A stretch of 64,000 nucleotides of DNA from Climacteris rufus (Eukaryota > Chordata > Aves > Passeriformes > Climacteridae), in the NCBI GenBank assembly GCA_013398175.1, contig VZRZ01001244.1, positions 1,968,428 through 2,032,427 of the forward strand, in the 5' to 3' direction. This document shows positions 10,816 through 22,239 of this stretch, one piece after another. A program made the translations under genes and the position numbers. The notes beneath the pieces are model-generated. The model ran no database searches. It was given only the letters and a program-made list of their open reading frames with translations, and was not told the DNA's origin. Within the stretch, counting starts at the first letter, position 1. Each line of letters begins with the position of its first letter.

Positions 10816-13767
10816 ATTAGGTAATGGGGCCAGTGACAAAAAAAACTTTTTTCTGAATCATACTCCAGGATGTGTACAAGAACAGCTCAGGCCTCTAGCA
10901 AGGGGCAAAACTCATGTTTCTCATGCTGATAGGAAAAAAAGAAACAAAAATGAGGCAAGGGGTTTCTTCTGCCTGTGTAACTTGCATGCATTGTATACAC
11001 CTACAGTGTTTCAGTCTACAAAAGCCCATGACATTTTCCATAGTTCAGACTGGATGCAAGTGCTAACACAACCCTTTGTAATTCTTTTCCAGCTTCCATC
11101 ACCATATCTGTCTTTTGCCTTATTCTCACTTTCTTTCTCACCTGCAGATGGAAAAATCAAGCTGAGAAAAAAAACCAGAAAAACAAAAAAAACCAAACTC
11201 TTTCACTTCTGGGGAAGTGTTTCAGTGCTTATATTGCCCTGAACTGTGGCTGACAGTTAAAACATCCCTTCTCCCTATCCCTATGGGAAATAAGGTTCTG
11301 AGGACTCTTTGCTGACAATGAATGAAACACTTAGTTGTGAATCATGTTGGAATTAATTTTTCTGTTGAATTGGATTGTGCCCAGGGGAGTTGATTACAGT
11401 TTAAGAGTCTTTCTGGTCCATCTATCCGGATCAGATACCCAAGAGCTTCTGGGCTAGAAGTTTGTATTGCTTCAATTCATTTATTGAAACACACAACATG
11501 AGCTATTTCCTCAGAAAAGGAACCTATCTGCTGTAAAGGAGGAGAGCTTCTAAGAGGTGGTGAGACTTTGAAGAGAAGGCAAGGATGTTAGAAGGATTCA
11601 ATCCTGCAAAGTAGATCCAGACCTTAGGTCCACCGTTGATGCATTTCAATGATCTGTGTTGTGACTGCTGCTTTGTCCAGGATAAGGACTCATCCCAAAA
11701 ACTGTAGCTGTAGCTAGAGTATTGCAAGTATTGAACAAGTTTCACACACTTGAAGAAAATCAATTTAGTGCGCAAAAAATTTGTGGGATTCAAGACCTGC
11801 TGATGGGATGGATATCCTTTCGTGGTGATTACTGTGTTCCACTTTGTGACCAAACACACTTCACTTTTACACGAAGAGCCGTGACTATGAAAACTCTCTG
11901 TCAACCCGTAAATTTAGTGCTGCTCAACTTCCATATAGCAGCAATTTAGAATGTCTGATTGACATTAATGCTGGAAATTTGGGTCTAGAGGATAGGATTT
12001 TGAATGGTAATGATATCAATCCTACACAGTAAGACATGAACTCATGCATATAACCTAAAAACTGGGATCTAGTTGCGATCTGTTCTACCTCTTTTACTAT
12101 GCCATAAAATACAGTGCTTGGGTCAAGCTGAACAGAAGCTCCCACTTAGTCTGACTCGTACACTTTTACTCTGCAGCCTCACTTTTATTTTTCTGTAACA
12201 AATTATAGCAATGTGACTAGCAAGAATATCCATATCCATATCCAAAATTAATGTAGATTTAACCTTAAACTAAGGCAAGGACCAGCTAGATGAGCTGGGG
12301 AATATCCTTTGGGGTGAAAAAAGGAGACCCACATGCAACAGGCTATAAATGCCTGCTTTTGAAATGACAGAAAACAATGAAATGCTTGTCTCTAACTGGA
12401 GACCTAAGCTCTTCTCCACCACTGACATTTTGTCCACCATTCCTTGTACTGTTAATTAACCATTTGGACAGCTTCTGTAGCTCCCCTTTTACTGCAATAC
12501 TTTTAGTCTCTGGAATATTTTATCTTAGCTTGGCCGAGATTAACTCGGCTTTCTGTGAAGTCAGCTGCAGTTCAAGGAACAATCATGCCTGCGTGTGTGA
12601 TGTCTTTTTTCTGTGCAAGATGACCTTGAATACCTTCACTGGCAAGATTCCTGTACTGGGAAACAGCAGCAATTTCATGTCAAGTAGCAATGTATCTGTT
12701 AGTGGCTTCATCCTCCTTTCTGTGCACATCCCTGGGTGTGTAGTGTTCTCCTCTGGCATGTAGTTTGCACATTAAAATCTCTTGGGATTAAGATAGTGAA
12801 CTCCTTCTCAGGAGGAGGGAACATGCAAGAGAGATATGCTGGATTTCATAACCTGGTAAATACATTATTTCATTTGGAATCTGGGAAACTAACCCTTTAT
12901 TCTCAAGCATTGAGAAATGAGCTTAGAAAAGGCACTGAAGGCTCCCAGGGTAGGCTGGAGGAATGAGTGAGAGAGCTGTCTGCCTCCTGGCATAATGCAG
13001 TGCAAGTGAATCAGAGCAGGGGAAAGACAAACTTATGGCAAAGAGCCTGCTTTCCTACAAGGTACTTCCACTGAAGTTCTCCTCTGTGGATCACTACAGA
13101 CTCAGGAAGTACTGGACCTCTCTCAGTTGCAGCCCAGGTTCACTCACAACAGGCAAGATGCTCCGAATTTGAATATTCAGGAGATTTTAGACAGGCTTGT
13201 CCTGCAAACTTTTAAGTGAAAAAACTATGATTGAAGGTTGAAAGCCCAGCTCATCATCAACTAACTGACCATCCCCTTTTGATAACTAATACCAAAATGG
13301 TCAGGACAACACACCATCTTGTACAGGGATTGGGAGGCCAAGCAAACTCACCAAGAAACTCCTACAGGAGCTTTGTGACTACAGAATTCCCAAAGAAAGA
13401 GCTTTTAAGGTGGTAACAGAGATCAGATTGAAACTGGAAAAGCACAATTGAAATACTACTGTTCATGTTTTACTCCAGTGTGTTTCATCAGTAAAATGTT
13501 AATACAAGCTAGGGATTTAGGAGTGCAGAGGTAGAGTTTTCTGAAACTGGTTTGGAAAATGTTAAAAAAACCCCCTGTTTTCTATTTAAATAAGCCTATT
13601 TCATTTCTTTATATAAAAGCACGCTTCCGCTGTGTTTAAAGCAAAGCAAAGAATTGCTCACCTGCATAAATCATACCAAAAAGTAGCCAGTGTCTTACAA
13701 TTTCCTTCCCTAGTTTAGAAGAAAGCACAGCCCTGCATTCTTATCTCCAGGCAGTGTGGCATGAATT
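10816..13767. other. Unique non-coding sequence
   Basis: No supported gene. The longest frames (128 codons at 12377-12763 plus; 126 codons at 11524-11904 minus) have no domain and no splice context. A short ATATCC triplet array lies near 12228-12245. Confidence 0.55.
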
Positions 13768-14465
13768 ACAGAGCTGTTAAGGTTGGAAGCAAACTCTGGA
13801 GATCATCCAGTTCCACCCCCCTGCCAAGGCAGGGTTACCTAGAACAGGTTACACAGGAACGTGCCCAGGTGGGTTTTGAATGTCTCCAGAGAGGGAGATC
13901 CACAACCTCCCTGGGCAGCCTGTTGAAGTGCTGTGCCACCCTCAATGTAAAGAAATCCTTCCTCATGTTGAGGTGGAACTTCTCATGTTTTGGTTTATGG
14001 TCATTGCTCCTCACCTTCTCACTGGGCACCACTGAAAAGAGTCTGGCACAATCCTCTTGGCACCCACCTTTGAGATATTTCTGTTTTAATGAGATCCCCT
14101 TTCTGTTCCTCTCCTCTCCTCTCCNNNNNNNNNNNNNNNNNNNNNNNNNNNNNNNNNNNNNNNNNNNNNNNNNNNNNNNNNNNNNNNNNNNNNNNNNNNN
14201 NNNNNNNNNNNNNNNNNNNNNNNNNNNNNNNNNNNNNNNNNNNNNNNNNNNNNNNNNNNNNNNNNNNNNNNNNNNNNNNNNNNNNNNNNNNNNNNNNNNN
14301 NNNNNNNNNNNNNNNNNNNNNNNNNNNNNCTCCTCTCCTCTCCAACAGGGACACCTCCTGCAGTCTTTCCCCATAAGAGGAAGACACTCTTCCTAATGAA
14401 GATACATGACCCATTTCTCCTTGCACCTTCTCTAAGGCTTGATTTGCCTTGTGGGAAGTTCTGAC
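13768..14465 (-). mobile_element. CR1 LINE 3' part, minus strand, interrupted by a microsatellite
   Basis: Read on the plus strand this is the usual antisense CR1 series: 'aaggttggaagcaa' (13778), 'gatcatccagttccacccc' (13802), 'ctgccaaggcagggt', 'cacaacctccctgggcagcc' (13901), 'taaagaaatccttcctcatg' (13948). After the gap comes 'cagtctttccccataagagg' (14361), which continues the same element in the correct order. The (CTCCT)n array with its gap sits where CR1 carries a short pyrimidine-rich segment. The copy is 5'-truncated and has no coding potential. Frames that span the gap are artefacts. Confidence 0.92.
14108..14343 (+). repeat. (CTCCT)n pentanucleotide microsatellite with assembly gap
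   Basis: CTCCT units flank both sides of 205 undetermined bases (14125-14329). The same unit continues on both sides, so the gap is most simply unresolved microsatellite. True length is unknown. Confidence 0.9.
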
Positions 14466-17400
14466 TCATACTCAATATGAGACAAAACTTAAAGATGGAA
14501 GTTGATACATGCAGCTAAAACTTCTGCATTGTAAGGTAGATGAGAGGGAAAAGTACACAGCTAGCATGTGCCATACTCTGGTGTTCTTTGACACATCCTT
14601 GTTGATTTTCTAGGGACTGATAAAGCTGTTAATGCCCTCTTGAGCTCTGCTTTTTGAAGTTTACCCATATTTCTGAACTTGCTTATTTTATTTTACTCAA
14701 CAGAAGTATCTGATTTATGATTTCAGATGTCAGGCTGAAATCTCTAAAACAAGTGGGCAGAAGACTGACTAGGATTTGCACCCTTGCATTTTGCTGATGT
14801 AATAAAGACAAAATAGTTTTTTAGTCCTGTCACAGGTGTATGTCAGTTGTAAAATGTTCAGATTGTGTCTATGTCATGGGAGAGTTCCTCTTTGAAACAA
14901 TCTGATCTGTCATACAACATGTTTAAGAGGTGCTGCCCTTCCTCAGTCACTTGTTCCTACCTCTACAATTCTGCTCACAGCTGCCTCAGTTTTGGTGGTG
15001 TAGCTGTATTTAGGACTAGGACAGAAATGGAGTTGGTGATGGAAGGAATGGCTAATGAAATGGAAGGCAATGAGGATAGGAATGAATGGTCTTAGGGAGT
15101 CTCCTGTAAGAGAAGCTACCAGTAAAAATGCTTGTGGACACTGGCATTTGTTTTGTTGAGCATGGCACATATTAATTTGAATCCTTCTTCCCAGGTCAGA
15201 AAAACTGGGAAGTCTGTGGAATATGGATATTTAGGTGGTAGGAAGGAAACTATTTTGGCGATTTGTTTTTTCAGTGGTCTTGTCACTTAGCATTCAACAC
15301 ACATGTAAATGAAAGGTTTCCAAGAAAGTTATACAGCATTGCTGTGAAAAAGAAGTTAAAACATCTGCTGATAGAGGTCAGCATTGACCCTGGTATGTTG
15401 GCTTCTGTCAGCTGCATGTTGGTTTTAGTCCTGTTGTAAATGCTACCTGTGGAAACAGTCTGAATGATGCAGTGCAAACTGGTCCTTGCAAGCCTTAATC
15501 TGGATGGTCCTCCATGTTTTAAGTCAGTTTACTAGACTGTCAGACACAAAATTATTACGTTTAACAATAATGTTCACTTGAACTGCAAGGCTCTATAATA
15601 TTCTCATCTGCCAATGTTTTAATTACAGTGTAGCATTCACTAAGGGAAACTGAAATTAGAAGTGGATGAATGGATTTTGATATGAAGGGGAAGATTTTCT
15701 TTATTTTTTTTCTTTTGCTTTTTCCTTTTCCCAAGGAAATTACATTCTTGGGAGAACTGCAAAACCAGAAAGACCAAAATAGCCTCTCCTGAGCCATAGG
15801 GTGGAGAAGCTTTTGCAAACCAAAGGTCAGATACAAAGAGACATCTATTTATAAGTGACAATGCATAACAATTAAATAGAGAAAAGGATGATGTACAAGT
15901 GGAGAAGGGATTCAGGAGAAAGGGGCAAGGAGAGAAAGGAAACTGATTTGTAGTTTTGTCAGGGATGAGTGAATGAATGTTCATACAAAGTAGGTCAGGA
16001 ACAGCAGAAAACTGCAGTGGAGGAAGGGTCTCTTGATGCAACACAGGGAAGGATCTCTCAAGTCTGTAACTCATGGGATTGAGGGATGCCAGGGTTTCCA
16101 TAGAGCTGAGTTTGTCAGGAAGGTCCTGTCAAGCCAGAGTCTTCAACAGCTCCTTCTGAGAGCTCTTCCTAAATGAGCATTGAGTCTCACGTTAACTTAC
16201 AGGGTGAGGGCTGTAGCTTCCAAACCACAGGCACATAAAGTGATGTGAGGAAAGGGAGGCCTGGGGACTCAACATTGTTACAGAGCACACCTCCAAAATG
16301 GGAAGAAGAATGTTCCTTGTGCACAGCTCATAAGTAAACTCTGGTCTCTGTCTTTTTGGCTGATTAATCTTGCAGTAATGCTTCATCTTTTTTTTTTTTT
16401 CTGTATCCATATAGCTGCTCTGACAAAGGTAATTACATAGGAGACACCATGGTATCACTGGAATAAATTGTTTCTGAATGGTGAGCTACTGAATTATTAT
16501 AGACATTAATCAGAAACTGTGTGATCCTTCTGATGACAAAATCAGCTCCCAATATAGTTTTCCAAGAGCAGTTTTTCTCTGCGGACTCTTGGGTCTATGC
16601 AGCAGCACCTGGAGCCAGTGGGAGTTCTGTGTGTGTAATGTGAACTTGGACATCATGTTCACAGTAAATTTTATCACTTGAAGATAACAAAGGTTGAAAA
16701 TATTGCTTTTATTTGGCATCTCTCAAGTAGGTTAACGTAACAATTTATGTGTACAATATGCCACTTTCATCCAGACATTTGATATCTCACCATGCTTAAA
16801 TGAAGAAAGAGGCATGAATCCAGTCCCTGGAGCCATCCTGTCTCCCAGACTGTAGGAATCTGCCTTATGAAGAATATACAGCCTGAAAATCAATCTGGCA
16901 TGTGATTTTGGGGTTTGAGGAGTTAACAACATTGGCCCTTACACTTGCTATTTCAAACTTAGGCATGCATAGCACTCTACAAAAAAAAAAAAAAAGACCA
17001 ATGTGAGAGAAGCTAACAGTTCATACCCTGAGTAGTTTACTTTTTCAGTTCCATAGAACTGTTGAATGAATTTCAGCATAAATATGAGCACTCACTGAAG
17101 AGGCAGGGCACAGAGAACCAAATGGAACTAACCGTGAGCGAGAAGGCATGAAAAAATGGTAGATAAAGGTAAAGGTCAAGTTAGATAATGTACTTACACT
17201 GGAAATCAATGCAAATACCTATGTCCATGTGCAGGTTGGTGTTTATGTTTGTCTGCTTTTATAAATGATACATGATAGTGATATTAAGAAAGGATATCAC
17301 AAAAAAAGGAAAGTGCAAGGATTGTCTGGTAGTCTCAGAAACTAGACACTGGTAGAAAGGTGAAAGGCACACAGAATTATATCAAGGAAATTTTAGAGAA

Positions 17401-17479
17401 AATCAGAAGAATACATGAACTGAGAGAAGAAATCAATGCAGTTACATAGTGTCAAAAGTAGGAAAAGGCCTATGTTTGA
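14466..17479. other. Unique non-coding sequence
   Basis: No supported gene. A 153-codon minus-strand frame at 15640-16101 contains a Lys-rich low-complexity stretch and no domain. Homopolymer runs occur at about 16389-16400 (T) and 16981-16995 (A). No repeat family recognised. Confidence 0.55.
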
Positions 17480-17800
17480 TGGAAGTGGTAGAAGCCGCTT
17501 ATGACAAAAAAAGTCCGTTTGAATACCAGTCAGCCACAGCTTGTGATTTATGCAATATTGGAAGGAATACAGAAACTTAGCCCAAATACGGTAGCTGTCG
17601 TAAGAGATGCACAGCTCTGGAAAGACAGCAAAACTTAAATATAAACGAACTGACATGAGGTTAAGTGCTGGCATAATCGTGACAGTAATTCTGCCTGCGG
17701 TTTTTACTCGAAAGCAGCACCCACAGTCAGAAGCTCAGATGACCGACCTGTGACACGACATGTCTCACGTGATCCTCATACACGTGATGTGTGATGCAGT
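17480..17800. promoter_or_regulatory. CpG-enriched patch with two CACGTG E-boxes
   Basis: I count roughly a dozen CpGs in about 320 bp, against a CpG-poor background. Two CACGTG E-boxes lie 15 bp apart (17766-17771 and 17781-17786). No TATA box, coding frame or known repeat was seen. It may be a cis-regulatory element or a fairly recent insertion that has not yet lost its CpGs. Confidence 0.25.
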
Positions 17801-19229
17801 AGTCAGCATATACAGATCAAGGGTACCTGCAGCTCTACCTTTAAAATTTCTGAGTGGACAAATGTCTACTAGAGTTATGGTTAGAGTTTAACTTCCAGTC
17901 CAATTTTTTTTTTAATTGCTTATAGCATTCACAAATAAATTGTTTTCAGCTGAAACTTTCTCCACTGAATGTTCATTTTGCCAGATCCTTTAAATTAAAT
18001 CCATGAGTCTACTTAAGGGTTTTTCAGTAATGGGGGAAAAAAAGCGCCTTTCCTTTACGATCTGCTAAGACCACTTCAGCTTTAGAGGCAGAAGAACACA
18101 TACCCACTGCGACTTGCAAGTGAATTCAATCTTAGACAGTCAACTCATTAAAGCAGTTCACTAATACCTGTACTGCAGTAATACTCTGAGACTCCTGTGA
18201 ATTTTCATTCAGTGGGATTTGCCAATTCTCCAAGAAACCACTGGATTCTATATGTTTTTCTTTACAAACATACCAGTGACAAAGTCTGTTCTTATAACTG
18301 AGAGGTCTTTATTCCATAATTTAGGCTAGTGAAAAGCTTAAAAAGGTGAAAAAATTAAATTTTCAATGTTTTTCTCCACTATCTTACTGGTTTGTTTTCT
18401 CTTTCTTTACACAAATTATAGTTAAAATCCTCATCCAATCAAAAAACATTAAAAAAATCCCCACAAATAAACCTGAAAATAAAAACCAAGGAAATATAAA
18501 GGATAAAGATCTTCTATAATTTTCATTAACACAGTTTTGGTGAGCTCATGAGATTATCCTTATATTAACTTTTGCTGTAATACCTGTGTCTATGAGAGGG
18601 AAAACAACAACTTCCTGTCCGTTAGTTTGACTTGAGTAATTTACAGAGCATCAGAATAAAGAGTGAAAGCTATCACTGTGAAAGATAAAAAATGCAGCCT
18701 ACTTTTCAAAGGAAGATTATGCCAAGCTAATCTGATATCTTGCTGTGATAACTTCATGTCAAAAAATACGTGCTAGTTATTGAAGGTTTGCCATAAACAG
18801 TGCAAAGCACTTTATCATTAACAGTGTCAACATGTAGAGGGATTTGGTTGGTCCCAAATTTGAGAGTGGGAAGGTCTCGTGTCTGAATAGCAGAGGGGGC
18901 AGCAGAGAGATTTCAGCAATGATAATGATGTAGTGAGGAGCAGTGGTGGACACTTACTGTGAGGAAATTCACATTTCTGACTGTCAGAGACGTAAAATTT
19001 AGGAACATCTCTGCCTAACCTAGTTATGAATATGTAGCTTGATAAATGTCTGGAACCATATGGCATGGTCAGCTGCAGTTGCAGACAGTTGAGGGCAGTG
19101 GTCCAGAGGAATCCTTTCTGTAGCAGCACGCTTGGCAGAAGCTGCTGCTTTTGAGCTTCAGGATTGGTGGGAAGAAAGCCAAGGCAAAGGCCTCGGCCTT
19201 CTTCCTCCAATATCTGATCCCTCTGCCTG
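17801..19229. other. Unique non-coding sequence
   Basis: AT-rich, no supported gene or recognised repeat. The sequence becomes GC-richer from about 19060 as it approaches the LTR-like unit, so the true start of that element may lie in here. Confidence 0.5.
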
Positions 19230-19645
19230 AGCTGTGATAAAATCCCATATTTCCCTTGTGTTACCTGTACCCATATCTCAGATGCCATATATGGCTATGT
19301 CCTGCCAAGCTCTTCTCCACTGGTCACTTTGAACTATGCGGTTTCCCATTGGGTGTTTCCTGGTCCCTTCTCCCTTTAAAACAGCCTTTCAGGGCTTCTT
19401 CCCTGCTCTTTCTTCTGCATTACTCAGCCACCTGGATAACTCTAGACCCTCACGAAACAACGCTGGATTCACAATAAATGGCTGATATCCTGGAGAAGGG
19501 CCCTCTGTCTAAGCCTTTTATTCTTGTCTGCACTACCACACCACGCCTGGGGAAATTCTCATCCCAGAGGAGCCAGCAGAAACAGGTTATCTGCGGTAGC
19601 TAGGACTCTGTCCTTTGGGAGAATTATACAACTCATCCTGGCAGG
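19230..19645 (+). mobile_element. Probable endogenous retroviral LTR
   Basis: Contains a promoter and poly(A) layout typical of an LTR: CCATTGG (inverted CCAAT box, 19346-19352), TTTAAAA as TATA box (19375-19381), AATAAA (19473-19478) about 100 bp further on, then a T/GT-rich stretch ('cttttattcttgtctg', about 19515-19530). Spacing fits U3-R-U5. The left edge is uncertain and could reach back to about 19040. No primer-binding site or coding remnant was seen downstream, so it is probably a solo or truncated LTR. Frames on either strand here (for example 18827-19288 minus) are incidental. Confidence 0.55.
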
Positions 19646-22195
19646 GATCATGCACACATAAAAGCGCTGTTGCTACCTCGAGAGCATTCCGGGCCTTTAG
19701 CACTTTTACCTTTCTGCTCTCAGGTTTCTGTACACTGACTATTGCCATGTAAAATGTCACTGTCCTGTGGGTCTAGACACATGTGCTGATAAGTGAAGAT
19801 GTTGAAGCCAACTATACTTCTGATTATTTCAGAAAATGCATGTGGCTATTATAGAAGCCATATATTGTCCCATTTCCTAGGACCAATTACGAAAAAAAAG
19901 AAAAATTGGGGTTTTAAAAGCATCTTGTGTTGCGGTATCTCCATGACTGCTGGAATCTGAAAAACAATTCATGTTTATAGAAACTTTTATTTCAGTTTCT
20001 TAGCATTTAAGCTAGGATAAATGAGAAAATATGATTTTTTTGTTTGCTCTTCTTCCTTTGTTTAATATGGCACAGGGTGCACAGTTTGCATGAGGAACCT
20101 TTAAAGACTCCCTGGTTTTTTTTCCTTTCCCCTTTGTTGTAAGTGGTCTCACAAATCTGAGAAAAGCAAAGGAGTGAAAACCATGCTCACCACTATGGAT
20201 ATGATGTCCCAACATCCTGAAAGTTGTTTGAATTTAGATTACTCAGCTGAATGCTTTCTATGGCTTGGCCCATGCAAGTCTGTTACTCTGCACAACCCTT
20301 GGTACCTTGGCTTGCCTGAGCTCCTCTAGAGCTCAGCCCACTGCAAAGGTGTCCATGTACTAAACATACAGTGACAAATATGACAAATGGATCTTTCCTG
20401 TATCAGTTCATTATTATACTTTCAAACACTCAGTCTGCAGTGTTCCCAGGATACAGCAAATTTTGTGTAGTTTGACTGCCAGAAGTCTTTGGATCTCTGA
20501 AGACACTCTTAGAATGCAGTAGATGTGAAGTCCTTTATGCCACTCAGGGAGAAGTGTGCTTCCTGAAGGAATCAAACTTTTTCATTGCAGTTGCAGTCTC
20601 TGCTTATACTGGAAACTAAACAGTGCCAGAAGACAGTCCCAGGCACTAACTCCATTGTCTACACTGTTAAATTGTTTGAGCAGTCCCTGGAATGGCTTGT
20701 CCCTGGGCAGTCAGCCCAGACCTCTTCCAAAGAGTTCCTGGGCATGTTTTGAGAATTAGCACGGGCCAGGCATCATGCCCAACATGTAGTTTGGATGTGG
20801 GCACCCTTTTTTGGATGATAATAGACTTCACTAGTGCCAGATGGCCTCAGAGCCAGAGGGAATAGACACAGCCTGACTGCATATGCCATGTGTTCGTGCA
20901 GAGGATCTCTTGTGCTGTAAAATGATAGCTTGACTTGTGTGTACGTGCACATCTCCATGTTAAGAAACTGTAACCTGAAAGACTGGATTTTACAAAGGGC
21001 AGCCTCAGACTGGGACTTTGCGGCATCCAGGAAGACAGGGTGGGCATTATGCAACGCCTGTATTGCTGAAAAAATCACAGGCACAGATCAAACCCCGGGA
21101 CCATATGCCCAATGCACCATCTCAAATTGACAATAAGTATAAATTGGTTTTAATGTCTCCTGGGCACCCTCTGGCCTTAAGACCTGTTTATGTCTCTTTG
21201 CTGTTCAGACTGTCTGAAATAATATAGGTTCTGTGTTACAACCCACCAGATGAGTGTTTTTAGCATACAAATTAGAAGTTGTATGTTGTATGCTTTAGGA
21301 TGCGGTGTGTTCAAAGATGCAGCATCTACTAGGATGCTGTTACAAGGCTGTGTTGTTGGGAGAGAGCCTAAACAAATGTACCCTTGACCATTATGAACTA
21401 AGAGCAGCTCCTTTTATGTTTGGGCACTGCTCATCAGCTTGTTTGTTGAAGCGGTCCAAAACAGAGGTGAGAAATGACTTCATGGGGAGACGGATCCCAC
21501 ACTGACCCTCTCTTACTGAGAAGTACAACCATACCCCTTGGTGCTATGTCCATGGGTACAAGAGCCTAATCTCTTGAAAAAGCCTTGCAGGTTTTAGGTT
21601 GTCTGAGAAATCTCTGAGCTAAATTACTTTCTTTCATTCCGGGCAAACTCTGATAGCAGGATGTGAGAAGAACTCTGCACTGGATTCCTATGTTGTTTTC
21701 TATGATTAGCAGGGGCTCAAGTAATGAAAATTACTAAATGCTGAAGAACCCAAATCTGCTGAAAAACACATGGGTGTCCAGGTCCGTAAATGTGTCTGCT
21801 GGGTTATATCTGTCCCACTTTCACTGGGGAGTACCAATAAACTCTGATGAGATTGACTTTATCCCCAAAGTCTTAAAGTTAGACAGGAGGTCAGGTTTTT
21901 ACGTTCAAACTCTTCTCCCATTTTGAAAGCTTGGGATTAAATATAAAATTATTCTCCTTGTCTTTTTTTTTGCTTTCAAAATCACAAACATGTGCGGAAG
22001 AACAAAGTTTGTTATAGTGTGTTCACATTAAATAAAGAACACTTCAGGGAAATCTTCTCATTAAGGAAAATTAAGAGGTTAAAACATGATCTGGATGGGA
22101 AAAAATATAGTGATTATTATAATTAGCATTAGTCTTATTAGCCTTCATTTTTAATCAGTAATTTTGGAGAATATGAAATATTCAGAGATGGGCTT
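19646..22195. other. Unique non-coding sequence
   Basis: No supported gene. Frames up to 103 codons (20773-21084 minus) overlap other frames on both strands, as in random sequence. No repeat recognised. Confidence 0.55.
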
Positions 22196-22203
22196 GAAAG
22201 CAA

Positions 22204-22236
22204 TATGCATTTGAGCACAGACAGTATGCATTTGAG
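22204..22236 (+). repeat. Paired 12-bp direct repeat TATGCATTTGAG
   Basis: TATGCATTTGAG occurs at 22204-22215 and again at 22225-22236, 21 bp apart start to start, which is about two helical turns. The unit contains ATGCAT and resembles a POU-type site. The surrounding AT-rich block (about 22080-22320) could be a cis-regulatory element. Confidence 0.6.
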
Positions 22237-22239
22237 AGA

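Noticed and set aside
12377..12763. 128-codon plus frame with hydrophobic segments
   Set aside because: No family match that I know, no splice or promoter context, and its length is within chance expectation for 64 kb.
13761..14475. Frames of 95-211 codons through the gap
   Set aside because: They run through undetermined bases, a pentanucleotide repeat and antisense CR1, so no real protein is shown.
15640..16101. 153-codon minus frame as a secreted or membrane protein
   Set aside because: It is hydrophobic and Ser/Phe-rich by composition, with a Lys-rich low-complexity run and no recognisable domain.
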